This document shows, piece by piece, positions 30,462 to 38,182 of a DNA stretch of 38,182 bases. Location of the stretch: positions 1-38,182 of the IMG/VR virus record IMGVR_UViG_3300025109_000021. The stretch is one strand, 5' to 3'. Under the pieces are notes generated by a model. It made no database searches, was not told where the DNA came from, and saw only the letters and a list, made by a program, of their open reading frames with translations. This stretch comes from a virus. The position numbers and the translations under genes were made by a program. Position 1 is the stretch's first letter. Every line of letters begins with the position of its first letter.

Positions 30462-31840
30462 TAGTCCTCCCCTACTTCTAATTCGCCAAAGGCCCCCAGG
30501 ACAATTGCTCTCATATCATGAGCTACCTGAAGTTTAAAAATGATCTCACGGAATTGGCCTATCCTTCTCCATACCACTCTATTAGTGTACGCACCTGTGG
30601 CCCCAATAGATTCACTTTGCACCGGGGAGAAAGTATGCCCTCCATCTTTTGACCAGGAGAGATCTGCTTGAGGATCACCTGCGGCATTGATCCCCTCCTC
30701 AAAATCAATCTGAAGTCTGGTCAGGGTAATGCGTTTATCTTCTTCACTGATAACTGGGGTTGTACGGGTTCTCGTAACTACAGCACCGTTTTCTGTGTAA
30801 ACCGTGGGGGTGAGTTTGTAGACCTTCCCGTTGGTGTAGTCCCCTACATACCAAACCCCGTTCAGCTCCGTACAGAAGGTACCTCGAAAGTGGGTCAGGG
30901 AGGGACTTTGCCTCTCGTGCCACATCTGAGTATTCAAATCGTAAACCCACGTTGCCCCTTCAGTCGGAAAAGTTAGTGCGTAAAAGTAGTGCCCATCGAT
31001 GCTGTAGGTCATCCCCTCAGCATCAGAGATCGTAGAGTATCCTGCGATTGTTTCGTGGAGCGCGTCAGTGCCAATGGGTTGTGCCTGCCACTGGGAGGCC
31101 ATAACAACCGTGCGATGGTTGGTAAGCCAGAATTTAGAGTCCGCGATTGAAGCAACAGACCAGGGGGCCGCACAGCCATATTCTGTTATACCTCCGCTGA
31201 TTCTCTCAAAGGGGTAATCCGCATTTCCTGAGTTGTACCAGAATTCGGTAGATTTTGTTCCGGCGATCATCAGTTCTCTTTGATCTGCGATAATGGCCAG
31301 AGACTTATCTGGGTTGATCTCAGCGCTTGCGAAATCGAGAGAAGCCCAGGCACTACCATCATAGAGGGTAGATACGTAGACCTTCTGCCCGCCTAACTCA
31401 ACCCCTACAAAATACCCATCGAGAAACACTACCTGTCGGATTGCCGCTGGGAGTGCTACAGATGAGAAAGTAGATCCTGAGATAACAAACCTGTACCCCG
31501 TAGAAGTCCCGTTAGCAACAAAGACTTCAACCCCGTTATGAGCAAGGGATATGGGATCAGTGCCGGGAATTGTCCCCAGCTCTGTCATGGTCCCTGCTTC
31601 GGTAATGGAGTAGAGTTTGGTTCCACTGACAGCATAAAGTTTATCGTCGGTGGATATAAGCCCTCGGACTTTAGCCGCTGCTGCCAGGGTGACAAAAGCT
31701 TCTAACCCCGGAGTGGGGTAAAGCGCTCCTGCGCTCTTGCCCCCCGGACCTCCTGCCCTGACGTACCAATTGATACACTGCTGGGCATTGAGATTAGGAG
31801 TTCTGAGGGCATAAGCCGGGCCTACAAAGTCTATAAGCAC
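30461..31840 (-). CDS. P22 gp10-like head-completion (DNA stabilisation) protein
   Basis: This 459-aa protein fits the P22 gp10 family (P22: 472 aa), which closes the portal channel after packaging and joins the head to the tail. The start shows AYALRTPNLNAQQCINWYVR and ALYPTPGLEAFVTL, typical of the family, followed by many repeated beta strands of a propeller-like fold (GLISTDDKLYAVSGTKLYSI; WLTNHRTVVMASQWQAQPIG). The start is GTG at 31840, overlapping the upstream stop (TAGTG) with GGGGG upstream. It follows the gp4-like adaptor gene, the same order as in P22. Confidence 0.85.
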   Translation of the reverse strand: MLIDFVGPAYALRTPNLNAQQCINWYVRAGGPGGKSAGALYPTPGLEAFVTLAAAAKVRGLISTDDKLYAVSGTKLYSITEAGTMTELGTIPGTDPISLAHNGVEVFVANGTSTGYRFVISGSTFSSVALPAAIRQVVFLDGYFVGVELGGQKVYVSTLYDGSAWASLDFASAEINPDKSLAIIADQRELMIAGTKSTEFWYNSGNADYPFERISGGITEYGCAAPWSVASIADSKFWLTNHRTVVMASQWQAQPIGTDALHETIAGYSTISDAEGMTYSIDGHYFYALTFPTEGATWVYDLNTQMWHERQSPSLTHFRGTFCTELNGVWYVGDYTNGKVYKLTPTVYTENGAVVTRTRTTPVISEEDKRITLTRLQIDFEEGINAAGDPQADLSWSKDGGHTFSPVQSESIGATGAYTNRVVWRRIGQFREIIFKLQVAHDMRAIVLGAFGELEVGED

Positions 31841-32583
31841 TACAGACCCCCAAAGAATCCGGCGCGTGAAACCCCATTTCTCCTACGGTTCTTCAGTTCA
31901 AACACTGTCCTTGAGGACACATTCTGCTGGAGCCTCTTCATGTTTCCCTTGAGCCGGTTAGCCTCTTGTACAATAAAAGGATTGATAGGCTTCCCAAACT
32001 CAGGGGCAATACGAAGGGCAAGCAGGTACTTCAAAGCTTCGAGGTATTCCGTAGGATAACCCAGGGCCAGGGTTGCATCTGTGATGAAACTAAAGCTCTG
32101 AAGTGTTGATATGAAAACAGTGTAATTGGTGTCTGGTGTTGGATAGAGGGTGATATACCCTGTAACCCAGCCAGGTTTAAAAGACAAGATACCTGGTCTC
32201 CCTGAAGACGACTTATTCCCGTAGTGGAAATCATAGTCCTTCCAGGATATAAGATCGAGCGGGGAGTCTAGCCCTCCGCTGTCTCTGACCCATGCGTAGT
32301 TAATAGACATGGGCCGGACCTGTGCGATATGTGGTCCCCCATATTCTGAACTAGGCGAGGGGTCAGTACCTATAGAGGCAGGCGCGGTATAAGTGCTATC
32401 TACCGCCCAGGACATTTCATTTTCCTGAGGGAGAAAATAATTCTCAGTATAGAGGGAGGAGAGCATTAAATTTAATGCCTCCAAAATATCTGTCTTCTCC
32501 TGTGTAGAAGCAGACTCCCCTGTATAGAGAACATTTATTAGCCGCATTGCCGACTCTATAAGACCCACACCTGTTAAAGACAT
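31840..32583 (-). CDS. P22 gp4-like head-tail adaptor
   Basis: This 247-aa protein resembles the P22 tail accessory factor gp4, which binds beneath the portal ring. Family-like segments are AMRLINVLYTGESASTQEKT, DILEALNLMLSSLYTEN at the N terminus and YPTEYLEALKYLLALRIAPE near the end. It is longer than P22 gp4 (166 aa), mainly through a beta-rich middle part (ITLYPTPDTNYTVFISTLQS). It directly precedes the gp10-like gene and is separated from the small paralog gene by only four bases. Confidence 0.8.
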   Translation of the reverse strand: MSLTGVGLIESAMRLINVLYTGESASTQEKTDILEALNLMLSSLYTENYFLPQENEMSWAVDSTYTAPASIGTDPSPSSEYGGPHIAQVRPMSINYAWVRDSGGLDSPLDLISWKDYDFHYGNKSSSGRPGILSFKPGWVTGYITLYPTPDTNYTVFISTLQSFSFITDATLALGYPTEYLEALKYLLALRIAPEFGKPINPFIVQEANRLKGNMKRLQQNVSSRTVFELKNRRRNGVSRAGFFGGL

Positions 32584-32587
32584 TTAT

Positions 32588-32755
32588 CTACTTATCCTTT
32601 TTAACCCGGGAAACGGGTTTGGGTTTAGGTTTCTCAATTCCAAACTTGGCAGGGGTATCTACATACCCGGCTTTCTCAAGCTTAGGAATATCCTTGGACT
32701 CGACAATTTCCCCCTCAGGGGCTAAGTCCTCATGATACATAAAACACTTGCTCAT
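32588..32755 (-). CDS. 55-aa GYxDTPAKF-type mini-protein (second copy)
   Basis: This small protein starts MSKCFMYHEDLAPEGEIVES and carries KAGYVDTPAKFGIEKP, then a Lys/Pro tail. The pattern xYHxxxAPxG...GYxDTPAK is shared with the gene just upstream, so the two are tandem paralogs. Similar short GWxDSPAxF motifs occur in many phage structural regions; the role is unknown. ATG 32755, with AAGGA 6 bases upstream, is the start; a longer start at 32803 would overlap the upstream gene. Confidence 0.75.
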   Translation of the reverse strand: MSKCFMYHEDLAPEGEIVESKDIPKLEKAGYVDTPAKFGIEKPKPKPVSRVKKDK

Positions 32756-32756
32756 T

Positions 32757-32921
32757 TTAATTCCTTCCATACTTAGGAGCCGCGTACTTAGCCGGGGTGT
32801 CAAAGTACCCTTTTTTCCTAATCAAATCTTTAGCCTGGTGGATATCAACCTTGCGCCCGTGGGGAGCACTTATAGGATGGTACACCATCGTCAAGTTCTT
32901 AGTCCTTCCTGTTATCAGCAT
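32757..32921 (-). CDS. 54-aa GYxDTPAKY-type mini-protein (first copy)
   Basis: The frame begins MLITGRTKNLTMVYHPISAP and continues with HGRKVDIHQAKDLIRKKGYF and DTPAKYAAPKYGRN. SD AAGGA is 8 bases before ATG 32921, and the stop (32757-32759) lies just before the next gene's ATG. It shares MVYH...AP.G...KKGYFDTPAK with the following gene, pointing to duplication. Function unknown; position between coat and adaptor genes suggests a virion or assembly part. Confidence 0.75.
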   Translation of the reverse strand: MLITGRTKNLTMVYHPISAPHGRKVDIHQAKDLIRKKGYFDTPAKYAAPKYGRN

Positions 32922-32943
32922 ATCCGTAGTCCTTTCCTCCCCG

Positions 32944-32999
32944 AGAAAGACAGGGCCGAAACCCTGTCTAACACAGAAAGGATAAGCGCCAAAACGCTT
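32944..32999 (-). terminator. Hairpins after the coat gene (partial terminator)
   Basis: On the minus strand the coat stop is followed by a short hairpin TAAGCG/CGCTTA (33000-32983) and then a stronger one, AGACAGGG with CCCTGTCT (32969-32962 and 32955-32948, loop TTTCGG), followed by TTTCTC. The weak T run suggests leaky termination. It would let coat protein be made in excess over the downstream neck and ejection proteins. Confidence 0.55.
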
Positions 33000-33000
33000 A

Positions 33001-34224
33001 CTACCCCGTGATCCTTACACCAAGGGGAGCATTGATAGTGTGTACGCCGTACAAAACATCAAGACGATAATTTTCCTCATCGTTTGTTCCGTCAAGGTAA
33101 GAATAGAGCCTTACATTCAAACCTTTGTAGGTCACACTAGCCCCATAAACTGCTGAACGTGGAACGTCAAGCGGAATGGTAGCAAGTGCGAAAGCATCCG
33201 GGTGGAACATCAAGTTCTGAGGGTGTTGACTCTGAGAAGCCCCGGTCTTGATCGTAATAGCCGCATTGTCAGCAGGCAAAACGTCTATAGTCGCATAGGG
33301 CGCTTTACTGCTGGTATCAGCCAAACTTACAACACGAGGACTAACAGCGGTAGCTGATTCACCAGAGGCATTCTGCGCGGAATCGGCAGTCACTACGAAG
33401 AACCGAAGAGATCCGGTGCTTTCATAGGTACGACCATTTACCGCATTCACAGCTGCAACGGTAAAAACATCACCTTTGGTCAGAACTACATCGCCGTTAG
33501 AACCGCCCCAACCATCGATATTGATAGTAGTGGCACCTTCAGCGGTAGCCCCGTTAACCAGGGGAGTCCCAGAATACTCACCAACAGTATGCTGCTTAAC
33601 AGCCTGACCCATGTAAAACTGGGTGTTGTTGAGTTGTCCGAGAAAACCGCGGCGGGTTAGATCTTCAGCTAACTGCTGATTGAAATAACCTTTGAGATCT
33701 CCAGTGGTCATCTTGTTCTGCATCGCAGGTCCCATTACACAAGCTCTTTCCTCAAAAGGGGCCATTTCCTCATCAAGAAGCTGACCGGCATCACCAATGG
33801 TAGCGATGCTTGAGGGGGTTGTACCTGGAGTACCTACAAAGTTGTAGATCCCGGTGTAAAGGCCAAGAAGATCAGACTCGATCTTGTTAGCAATGGAAAT
33901 CATACCTGGTCGAACATAACGATGATTGAAGTCTTCAATCTTCATCTTCAGGTCTTGAGTAGTAAAAGCCCAGTGGACTTTCTCACGACTCGCAACGGTG
34001 AAAGTTTCGTTCTCCTCAAGCAGATTGGGAGTGCTTGCAATAACTGCTCCACTGGTACTCTTGATCTTAACCGGCTTTCGGATACGGATGGACTCTCCAA
34101 CCTTATCAAACTCTGGTTCGTAATCCCTGTGGATCAGTCCACAAGCAACCAGAGCGTTATCAAGCTCACGCACAGCGAGAGCGGCGATAATGTCATCTGT
34201 AATCAAAGTATTGGCTAACGCCAT
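33001..34224 (-). CDS. P22-like major coat protein
   Basis: This 407-aa protein fits the P22 coat protein family (P22 gp5: 430 aa), an HK97-fold shell protein with an extra inserted domain. Recognisable parts are the start MALANTLITDDIIAALAVRE, VGESIRIRKPVKIK (the N-arm and E-loop region), a long helix, PFEERACVMGPAMQNKM, GFLGQLNNTQFYMGQ and the end NYRLDVLYGVHTINAPLGVR. The inserted beta domain is about residues 220-330. SD GGAGG lies 8 bases before the ATG. It follows the scaffold gene after 58 non-coding bases, as in P22. Confidence 0.93.
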   Translation of the reverse strand: MALANTLITDDIIAALAVRELDNALVACGLIHRDYEPEFDKVGESIRIRKPVKIKSTSGAVIASTPNLLEENETFTVASREKVHWAFTTQDLKMKIEDFNHRYVRPGMISIANKIESDLLGLYTGIYNFVGTPGTTPSSIATIGDAGQLLDEEMAPFEERACVMGPAMQNKMTTGDLKGYFNQQLAEDLTRRGFLGQLNNTQFYMGQAVKQHTVGEYSGTPLVNGATAEGATTINIDGWGGSNGDVVLTKGDVFTVAAVNAVNGRTYESTGSLRFFVVTADSAQNASGESATAVSPRVVSLADTSSKAPYATIDVLPADNAAITIKTGASQSQHPQNLMFHPDAFALATIPLDVPRSAVYGASVTYKGLNVRLYSYLDGTNDEENYRLDVLYGVHTINAPLGVRITG

Positions 34225-34282
34225 TTTCTAACCTCCAAGAATAAGTACCACCTTCCCGAAAGTTTCATTCAGAGCTAGGGGT

Positions 34283-35359
34283 TTAATACCCGACATATTT
34301 TCTCTTCCCGTGCTTTCGCAGTTCCCGCTCGTCGGCATCGGCTTGATCCATGTGGGAAAATATATCCTGCATAGACATTCCCGCATCTTTGCGGGGTGCG
34401 ACACCGCCCGTTCCGTGAAGACTCACAGGCGGGGGAGGGGGTGCGGAAGACGTTTTAACTTCCGGCGGTGGTTGTGATTTCATGTACTCGATTTTCCCTT
34501 CGAGCCGCGCCACTTCCATAGCGACCTGCTGTGGGGGCATTTGTGCTACTCTCTGGGCTTCCTGGGGGTTTCGTCCAAAGTGTTTTGCGATATCGTGAAA
34601 ATGCTCCGACTCAGACATGACAGAGAGCATACCCGCACTGATTGGAAGTTTTTCATTATCCACTACCAGGGACTTGAATTCCGGGTCAACTGCGATAGCT
34701 TCATCTATCTTGGCCCGAACCATTTCCTGAGAAGTGGATTGAATATCCGTTTGCGCTTTCTGCTGCTCTTGTTCATACCCTTTAACTCGTGTCGAGGCAT
34801 CTTGTACCGCAATCTCTCTTGCAGACGTTTTTACCCTCCAGTCTAAAACTGCTTCCTGGAAATCGCTTTCATTCTCAAAAGAATCCTGCTTAGGTCTTTC
34901 GGCTTTGATAAGGTCCAGCTCTTTTTGTTGCGTGGTTAGTGCCTGTTTCTGGCTATCCGAAAAACGGGCTAACTCATCATACTTACTAGAAAGATCGTGA
35001 TTCTTTTTAGTAAGTTCGTTAATACGCCTTTGTACCCCAGATGGGACTTTCTTATCGGCTTCTATTGAAGGTTCCGCTCCTTCTTTTGGATCGGTAGACG
35101 AGGGTTCCGCTCCCTCTGTTTGGTCGGTTTTATCAGTACCTTCTGAACCATCTGCAAATTCCTGGTACAAAACTTTCTTCTCAGGGATCGTACCGTCAGA
35201 TCTCAGGACTCTTATGTTCCCATCCTCTGAGGTTTCAATCTCCCGAGCCTGTCCTGTGCCAATAACCTGCATGGTTGGTTTAGGCTGATTCGGCTTTGAA
35301 TCCGGGTCATGTTTTTCAACACCTGCCAGAATCGCATCCGCGTCAAAAGTGGTTTTCAT
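34283..35359 (-). CDS. Scaffolding protein
   Basis: This 358-aa protein is charged, helical and without a globular motif: an acidic low-complexity start (GSEGTDKTDQTEGAEPSSTD), coiled coils in the middle (QRRINELTKKNHDLSSKYDE; LIKAERPKQDSFENESDFQE), a Pro-rich linker and a basic end (ADERELRKHGKRKYVGY). P22 scaffold uses a basic C-terminal helix-turn-helix to hold coat protein, and this tail fits that design. It lies between portal and coat, the P22 order. The ATG overlaps the portal stop (TAATG). Confidence 0.85.
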   Translation of the reverse strand: MKTTFDADAILAGVEKHDPDSKPNQPKPTMQVIGTGQAREIETSEDGNIRVLRSDGTIPEKKVLYQEFADGSEGTDKTDQTEGAEPSSTDPKEGAEPSIEADKKVPSGVQRRINELTKKNHDLSSKYDELARFSDSQKQALTTQQKELDLIKAERPKQDSFENESDFQEAVLDWRVKTSAREIAVQDASTRVKGYEQEQQKAQTDIQSTSQEMVRAKIDEAIAVDPEFKSLVVDNEKLPISAGMLSVMSESEHFHDIAKHFGRNPQEAQRVAQMPPQQVAMEVARLEGKIEYMKSQPPPEVKTSSAPPPPPVSLHGTGGVAPRKDAGMSMQDIFSHMDQADADERELRKHGKRKYVGY

Positions 35360-37368
35360 TACTGTTTGCTCCTTTCTCGTGCATTTTTCATGAGGCGCAT
35401 AACAGTCTGCGCCGCCACCTGTTGAACTCGTTCATCATCCATTTTTTTGCTAGATTCAACCTGTAGCTGTAGCTTCTGAATCTCGAGCTTGGATTTCTCA
35501 AGCTCAAACTGATTCTTCTGTTGCTCTGCCTGTACCGCTGGATCGGGAGGGGGAGGAGGCCCAGCTTCGATACCTTCTGACTCTTTAATATCTGGGGGCA
35601 GAGCTTTTTCAAAACGAAGTCTCAATTGATCCGCGCCGTACCAGTCACTCATCCCGGCGAGAACATCCATAACCATTGGGAGGATATTCGGGTTGTGCCG
35701 GGTCAATTCAAGTATCTGGTCGAAACCTTCTTCTCTTCTAGTCTGATACCCTGGCCCTACTGCTACTTGCACATCGTACTCACCAACAGTCACATCACTA
35801 ATAACCCGATCAACACCCTTTCCGGGGGTTACAGTATCATCAGGAACATTGATCGCGGCCTCTTGTGGCTGATCCATCTCATCTACAATCTGAATAATAC
35901 GAAAGGTGTCATAGACTCCCCGGATTAGATCAACGATTACCCGGCCTTCGTGGATTAAAGCGTTGTTGAAATTGCCGAGAAAAGCATAGGCGTTATTAGC
36001 AATCTCTCTATTTCTCGCTCGAAGGGCCTTGCCGGATACCTCATTAGACTTCTGCCCTGTAGCTGCCTGAAAGACTCCGGTAGTAAAGTGCATGTCATTG
36101 ACAGCACTCTGAGCTTCGTTGACCATACCTGAGGGGATTGTAGGCGGGGTCTCCCTTTTCGGTACATTGCCGTCTGGGTCACGTTGATAAGTAAGCCTCT
36201 GCCTTGGTTCAATGTTAGAGTTATCCCATTCCTCTTCGTGCCCCTCAAACATTTCTTTAGTACCTATGTATGGGGCTCTGGGACTTTGGCTCACATGCTC
36301 TACAGCAGAAGAGCGCATGTAGTTGTAAACCCGCTGGGAATCCTTACCATTTCTGACAATGCCCCGGCGGTAGATTACATCATCTACTACATCCTCTTTC
36401 CCGTAGACCCGGATGATGGGGATATACTTCCCCGGCCACTCTATAGGATCTCCAAGGATTTCACTTCCGCTCATATAAGCCATTTTTACCTGAGCAGCTT
36501 TAATAGTGCGGGTCTTCTTAATCCTCTTCCGTTCTCCCTTTGGAACTAACTTCTTCTCCATGACAGACCCGTTATCCATCTCGACAAGAGTTTTGTTCTT
36601 GTATTCTTTGTACCAATACTCAGCGACCCGGATGATCTCTTCTCCCCCAGAATTAAGGGCTGTGGAGGCTGAACCTATCGATACCGAAGACGGGGTATGC
36701 CCGGGGAATATCTCTTTAAACTTGGTGCGAGACATGTTCTGAGTAATGAAACAGAAGTTCATATCCCCGAGGTCAGCACCTACGGCATCGGGGTCTGAAA
36801 AGACTGATAAGGGGTTGAGTATTTTTTCATAGATGATTTCCTGGTCAAAAGATTCGGTATTCCTATATCGAGTCTTTACCCGGTAAAACCCCTGTCCACA
36901 TTTGACGGCACACTCCAAAGCCCAGGTTCTCGCGGTCCTGCCGTTGCCCTTCTGTTCAATATGCCTGACAAGGCCCTGTAGAATGTTGGCTACTTCTACG
37001 TCATCTTCCCCGCCCCTTGGGATAATCTTTAACCCTGGGGGGTTTTGACGATATTCACCAACAATGGAATCGACAAGGGTTGAGAGGTAGTTCGCGGTGA
37101 TGCAGGGTCTTCCCGCTTCAGTTCTTGCTGCCAGTACCTCAGAATCCCACTGATCGTTGTTGAGGAACCTCAGGTCATCGTGCATATCCTTGCGGTTATG
37201 CTCATCCCCGCTGATCGTATTTTCTAAACGGGAAATACCCTCTCTGAAGAGATCCCTTTTATGGGAGTCCTCCATCTTTTGCCGTTTAGCTTCCGGGTAG
37301 TCCTCAAGATTGAAGTGCTGTACTTCACCCCTTGAACCTGGAAATGTTTGAGAATTTTCTAATTTCAT
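35359..37368 (-). CDS. P22-like portal protein
   Basis: This 669-aa protein fits the P22-type portal family (P22 gp1: 725 aa), the twelve-fold ring through which DNA enters and leaves. Family features are LRFLNNDQWDSEVLAARTEA, GRPCITANYLSTLVDSIVGE, YRQNPPGLKIIPRG, the crown/wing segment GQGFYRVKTRYRNTESFDQE, NPLSVFSDPDAVGADL and, near the end, YDVQVAVGPGYQTRREEGFD. The C terminus is a long Gln/Glu/Lys helix, as in P22's barrel. It overlaps the neighbouring genes on both sides, and the large terminase expected upstream is not in the window. Confidence 0.93.
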   Translation of the reverse strand: MKLENSQTFPGSRGEVQHFNLEDYPEAKRQKMEDSHKRDLFREGISRLENTISGDEHNRKDMHDDLRFLNNDQWDSEVLAARTEAGRPCITANYLSTLVDSIVGEYRQNPPGLKIIPRGGEDDVEVANILQGLVRHIEQKGNGRTARTWALECAVKCGQGFYRVKTRYRNTESFDQEIIYEKILNPLSVFSDPDAVGADLGDMNFCFITQNMSRTKFKEIFPGHTPSSVSIGSASTALNSGGEEIIRVAEYWYKEYKNKTLVEMDNGSVMEKKLVPKGERKRIKKTRTIKAAQVKMAYMSGSEILGDPIEWPGKYIPIIRVYGKEDVVDDVIYRRGIVRNGKDSQRVYNYMRSSAVEHVSQSPRAPYIGTKEMFEGHEEEWDNSNIEPRQRLTYQRDPDGNVPKRETPPTIPSGMVNEAQSAVNDMHFTTGVFQAATGQKSNEVSGKALRARNREIANNAYAFLGNFNNALIHEGRVIVDLIRGVYDTFRIIQIVDEMDQPQEAAINVPDDTVTPGKGVDRVISDVTVGEYDVQVAVGPGYQTRREEGFDQILELTRHNPNILPMVMDVLAGMSDWYGADQLRLRFEKALPPDIKESEGIEAGPPPPPDPAVQAEQQKNQFELEKSKLEIQKLQLQVESSKKMDDERVQQVAAQTVMRLMKNARERSKQ

Positions 37369-37721
37369 AGTATCTCAGGATCTTCTATATCCTCTTCACT
37401 GATTTTTGTAATTCTCTCTTCAACCCACTTCTGGGCCTCAGTACCTAGCTTCTTATGATCGATAAAGTCTTCAAGTGCTTTTTTAAAGGCTCTTTCTTTT
37501 TGGATAACAATCCCATATTCTCTGAGCTTGGCAAGGGCTCCCTCTAAAAGCAGGTTCAAATCCCTGAGTCTCTGCCGGGTCTTACGGTCTATAAGCACTT
37601 CCCCCACTCCAGTAATAATCACAGATACCAATTCCCCGATAACATTCACCGCGGCATCCTGGGTAACAATCCTTTTAATAGGCCGCTTGATTAGACCCCA
37701 AAGCTTTCTCAACCACCCCAT
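37365..37721 (-). CDS. 118-aa protein before the portal gene
   Basis: This small protein starts MGWLRKLWGLIKRPIKRIVT, an amphipathic basic/aromatic helix that could lie on a membrane, then has a weakly hydrophobic part (VIGELVSVIITGVGEVLI), a coiled-coil-like helix (RQRLRDLNLLLEGALAKLRE) and an acidic end. No family is recognised. ATG 37721, with GGGAG 5 bases upstream, overlaps the previous stop (TAATG) and is preferred over ATG 37733. Membrane-related or DNA-packaging roles are possible. Confidence 0.65.
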   Translation of the reverse strand: MGWLRKLWGLIKRPIKRIVTQDAAVNVIGELVSVIITGVGEVLIDRKTRQRLRDLNLLLEGALAKLREYGIVIQKERAFKKALEDFIDHKKLGTEAQKWVEERITKISEEDIEDPEIL

Positions 37722-37861
37722 TATTTCTCCCATTTCTTCTGGTAAGGCTTACCTAAAAGTATCTCAGCCTGACTCAAAGGCTTCTCTTCTTTAGGCTTCT
37801 TTAAATCGTCCGAGGTCACCTGCTGGCCTTGAGGGTTATCAGATATTTGTTTGGTACTCAT
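37721..37861 (-). CDS. 46-aa hydrophilic protein
   Basis: The peptide (MSTKQISDNPQGQQVTSDDL, then KKPKEEKPLSQAEILLGKPY) is short, charged and Pro-rich with no known motif. ATG 37861 overlaps the upstream stop (ATGA); no good SD is visible, so it is probably made by coupling. A longer TTG start at 37936 would lie inside the neighbouring gene and lacks support. Function unknown. Confidence 0.5.
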   Translation of the reverse strand: MSTKQISDNPQGQQVTSDDLKKPKEEKPLSQAEILLGKPYQKKWEK

Positions 37862-38182
37862 TTGACAAACTTCACAATCAATCCCCCTACAGAAGCGCAA
37901 AGGGTCATTGTGGCCGCGGTCTTCGCAAAGACCCACGCCTTGCCTTCCTCTTTGCCAACCTTCTTGGCCTCGTTAACCTGGAAAATGTGCATTTCTGTAG
38001 TAAGCCGATCCACTGCATTAGCTAATTTATCGCCCACACTAATCATCCTTTCGAATTCCTTTTCAGTCCTATCCTTGTGATTGGTCAAACTAATGAGTAG
38101 GCCTTGAACTCGCTCCTTTAAAGTGGCAATACATTTTTCTGAATCCGCAACCTGTCTAACCAGGTTATCTATTCGTTTAGTC
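37858..38182 (-). CDS. Coiled-coil/TM protein, cut by the right edge
   Basis: The frame has no stop back to the window edge; the first possible start inside the window is TTG 38088, but the open codons upstream encode a clear coiled coil (RIDNLVRQVADSEKCIATLK), so the true start is probably outside. At least 107 residues are visible: heptad helices, then a C-terminal membrane segment (KTAATMTLCASVGGLIVKFV). The helix-plus-C-terminal-anchor plan resembles XhlA-like and other phage lysis or membrane proteins, but no specific family is assured. Confidence 0.7.
   Translation of the reverse strand, partial: TKRIDNLVRQVADSEKCIATLKERVQGLLISLTNHKDRTEKEFERMISVGDKLANAVDRLTTEMHIFQVNEAKKVGKEEGKAWVFAKTAATMTLCASVGGLIVKFVK

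Noticed and set aside
32948-32969. CAGGGCCGAA as a third copy of the 23-bp repeat
   Set aside because: Only about 10 bases match, and they belong to the hairpin after the coat gene.
36184-36549. 121-codon plus-strand frame opposite the portal gene
   Set aside because: Antisense to a well-conserved gene; no start signal or motif.

Overview
The window looks like one large piece of a tailed-phage genome with a P22-like (podovirus-type) virion. It carries a P22-type portal, scaffold, coat, gp4-like adaptor and gp10-like plug gene. It also has a full phage replication set: family A DNA polymerase, PrimPol-SF3 helicase, ssDNA-binding protein, RecB/Cas4-like nuclease and SNF2 helicase. Genes are packed tightly with ATGA, GTGA and TAATG overlaps, and good Shine-Dalgarno sequences decide most starts. 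The DUF2800/DUF2815/SNF2/PolA/C5-methyltransferase block is common in phages of Bacillota and related bacteria, but nothing here fixes the host. I see no integrase, CI-type repressor, large terminase, tailspike, tRNA gene or CRISPR array. Both ends appear to cut through genes, so the rest of the genome lies outside.

Layout. (1) 1-8147, leftward early/replication operon, read from 8147 toward 1: SNF2 helicase with a C-terminal add-on, Fe-S nuclease, ssDNA-binding protein, a structured RNA element, a coiled-coil protein, a MerR-like regulator, a sigma-region-4-like regulator, a cytosine-C5 methyltransferase with a second frame open inside it, DNA polymerase, and the first codons of another gene at the left edge. 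(2) 8148-8284, divergent control region: a strong leftward sigma70-type promoter, a possible rightward promoter with an overlapping -10, and 10-bp direct repeats. (3) 8285-15439, rightward operon: AT-rich radical SAM gene, small excisionase-like HTH, PrimPol-helicase, DUF1599-like protein, a run of very small genes (winged helices, mini zinc ribbons, a 42-aa membrane protein), a GH73-like lysin, and several unknowns. A second structured RNA with its own possible promoter sits at 12359-12466. (4) 38182-15436, leftward late operon: a coiled-coil/TM protein cut by the right edge, two small proteins, portal, scaffold, coat, two tandem paralogous mini-proteins, gp4-like adaptor, gp10-like plug, two small proteins, three large proteins (1418, 368 and 2669 aa) in the place of P22's three ejection proteins, a holin with a zinc ribbon, and the small terminase subunit as the last gene. 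The late and rightward operons meet tail to tail at 15436-15439, where the two stop codons share bases.

Observations most worth a second look: a +1-frame ORF of about 127 codons inside the methyltransferase gene that has its own start signals and resembles a recurring phage protein; two compact RNA structures whose G-U pairs fit only the transcribed strand; an exact 23-bp repeat present in different reading frames of two unrelated genes; a possible second product started inside the helicase gene; the divergent switch region; and the array of tiny nucleic-acid-binding-type proteins.
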